Below the pieces are notes generated by a model that was given only the letters and a program-made list of their open reading frames with translations, had not been told where the DNA came from and ran no database searches. Shown here one piece after another: positions 63,047 to 64,000 of a stretch of DNA of 64,000 bases (position 1 is its first letter; every line of letters begins with the position of its first letter). A program made the translations under genes and the position numbers. The DNA lies in NCBI RefSeq assembly GCF_016907995.1, contig NZ_JAFBDA010000011.1:61669-125668 (forward strand), written 5' to 3'. The DNA is from Clostridium sardiniense (lineage in GTDB: Bacteria > Bacillota > Clostridia > Clostridiales > Clostridiaceae).

Positions 63047-64000
63047 GTGAAAAATATAAAAAAGATTATAGTAGTTTTTAGTATTATTATAGGGTTATTA
63101 ATAGTTATAATTTTATATAAAGATCAAGAAGGTAACAAAGAACTATTAAATAAGGAGCAATATGCTATTGTAAAAAATGAGAAAAATAATTATAATGTCT
63201 TATTTGTAGATAAGGATAGAAATACTTATATGTATAATAATGAGAATAACAATATATATAGTGTAGATAAAGACGGGAGTAAAATAAATAAATTGTATGA
63301 GAATGTAATTCCGCTATTAAATGAATTTGATGAGAATGGATGGATTATTAGCAATAATACAGAAGAAAATCATTTAAAGTGTATAAATCTTATAACTAAG
63401 AAGGAAATTATAATTCCATGTAACAACTCAAAGTTTGTTAGTGATAGTCTAATACAGATCTATCAAGACAATATTGCATTAATAGAATCTGATGGAATAA
63501 AAAAATTTCTCAAGGTATATGACTTAAATGATGGAACTTTAATTAAGAGCAAAAATTTAGATAATAGAATAATTAGTAATTTAGATTTCTATGAAAATAA
63601 AGTAGTTTATAATGTAGTTAAAGATAAAGAAATACTAAATGCTTATTATGATATATATAAAGACGAAGAAAAAATAATAGCTACTGGATATGACAATTTA
63701 TTTTTATATAAAGATAATATACTTCTTTGTAAGAGTAATAAGTCTGAAGAAATTTATGATGTTTATAATATTGTAAATAATAAAATTGATAGCATAGGAA
63801 AATTTGAGAGTGAGAAGTTTGATAATAAATATGTAAAATCAGGGAAGTATATATATTCAACGATTAATAGATCAAAATATATGAATTTAGAAGATTTTAA
63901 ATTAGCTTTTATTAAAAATGAATCAATAAATACTATTCTAAATAATAGTATTATCTCTACTGATAATACTACAAAAGAAATAAATTTAAAAACTTTGTAG
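63047..64000 (+). CDS. membrane-anchored protein of unknown function, beta-propeller-like
   Basis: Protein of 317 residues, complete: GTG start 9 bases after TGGAGG and a TAG stop on the last bases of the window. One N-terminal membrane segment (about 6-23) without a lipobox, then an extracytoplasmic domain rich in Asn, Lys and Tyr with repeating strand-like units (VLFVDKDRNTYMYNNEN, NIYSVDKDGSKINKLYEN, LKVYDLNDGTLIKSKNL). The repeats suggest a WD/YWTD-like propeller or DUF5050-type fold. I do not recognise a family and assign no function. Confidence 0.75.
   Translation: MKNIKKIIVVFSIIIGLLIVIILYKDQEGNKELLNKEQYAIVKNEKNNYNVLFVDKDRNTYMYNNENNNIYSVDKDGSKINKLYENVIPLLNEFDENGWIISNNTEENHLKCINLITKKEIIIPCNNSKFVSDSLIQIYQDNIALIESDGIKKFLKVYDLNDGTLIKSKNLDNRIISNLDFYENKVVYNVVKDKEILNAYYDIYKDEEKIIATGYDNLFLYKDNILLCKSNKSEEIYDVYNIVNNKIDSIGKFESEKFDNKYVKSGKYIYSTINRSKYMNLEDFKLAFIKNESINTILNNSIISTDNTTKEINLKTL

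Noticed and set aside
1..64000. CRISPR arrays, insertion sequences, prophage or tRNA genes
   Set aside because: No regularly spaced repeats, transposase-like products, phage genes or tRNA T-loop patterns were seen in a manual reading.

Overview
The window is AT-rich, with no rRNA or tRNA genes that I could see. It reads as chromosomal DNA of a spore-forming Clostridium of the sensu stricto (cluster I) type. The reasons are the topA-codY-rpsB-tsf-pyrH-frr-uppS-cdsA order, PolC-type DNA polymerase III, spoVS, a YlmC/YmxH protein, a SpoIIIE/FtsK translocase, strong AAGGAGG ribosome binding sites, and several TTG/GTG starts. The species is not resolved. Almost every gene is on the + strand up to about 42 kb.

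Bases 1-38.6 kb are a dense housekeeping block. It holds the end of topA, codY, translation genes (rpsB, tsf, frr, rimP, nusA, rnpM/ylxR, ylxQ, infB, rbfA, truB, rpsO), envelope and isoprenoid genes (uppS, cdsA, dxr, rseP, ispG, pgsA), polC, RNA-turnover genes (nrnA, pnp, rny), ribF, an M16 peptidase, ymxH, an aspartate kinase, tepA, ftsK/spoIIIE, rimO, recA with a LexA-type SOS box, spoVS and ptsH. Several leaders look regulated: structured leaders before rpsB and rpsO, a promoter-proximal terminator before rimP-nusA, and hairpins that cover the ribosome binding sites of ymxH and tepA.

Bases 38.6-41.8 kb carry a DUF378 protein, purB and an MFS permease. Bases 41.9-51.5 kb are a corrinoid (vitamin B12) salvage and assembly island: cobT, an opposite-strand choline/aminoglycoside-kinase-like gene, cobU, cobS, a short degenerate CobU paralogue, cobC, btuF-btuC-btuD, a DUF71/COG2102 ATP-pyrophosphatase, a divergent cobyric acid synthase, and a small membrane protein. 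Most of these genes overlap or abut. This is the region most likely to hide undescribed chemistry: a kinase of unknown substrate, a CobU-like protein with a broken P-loop, and two amide-forming enzymes side by side. No cobalamin riboswitch is visible.

Bases 51.5-64 kb are accessory. They hold a DHA2 drug-efflux permease bracketed by two identical 24-bp direct repeats and next to a gene remnant; ilvE, whose Shine-Dalgarno sequence is separated from the start by a perfect hairpin; a FUSC-family membrane protein; an alpha/beta hydrolase; a 3-methyladenine DNA glycosylase; a DUF985 cupin; an MscS channel; and a small membrane protein. They also hold a preQ1-I riboswitch controlling a radical-SAM gene plus queT (queuine salvage), an AIM24-family protein, and a membrane-anchored protein of unknown function that ends on the last base of the window.
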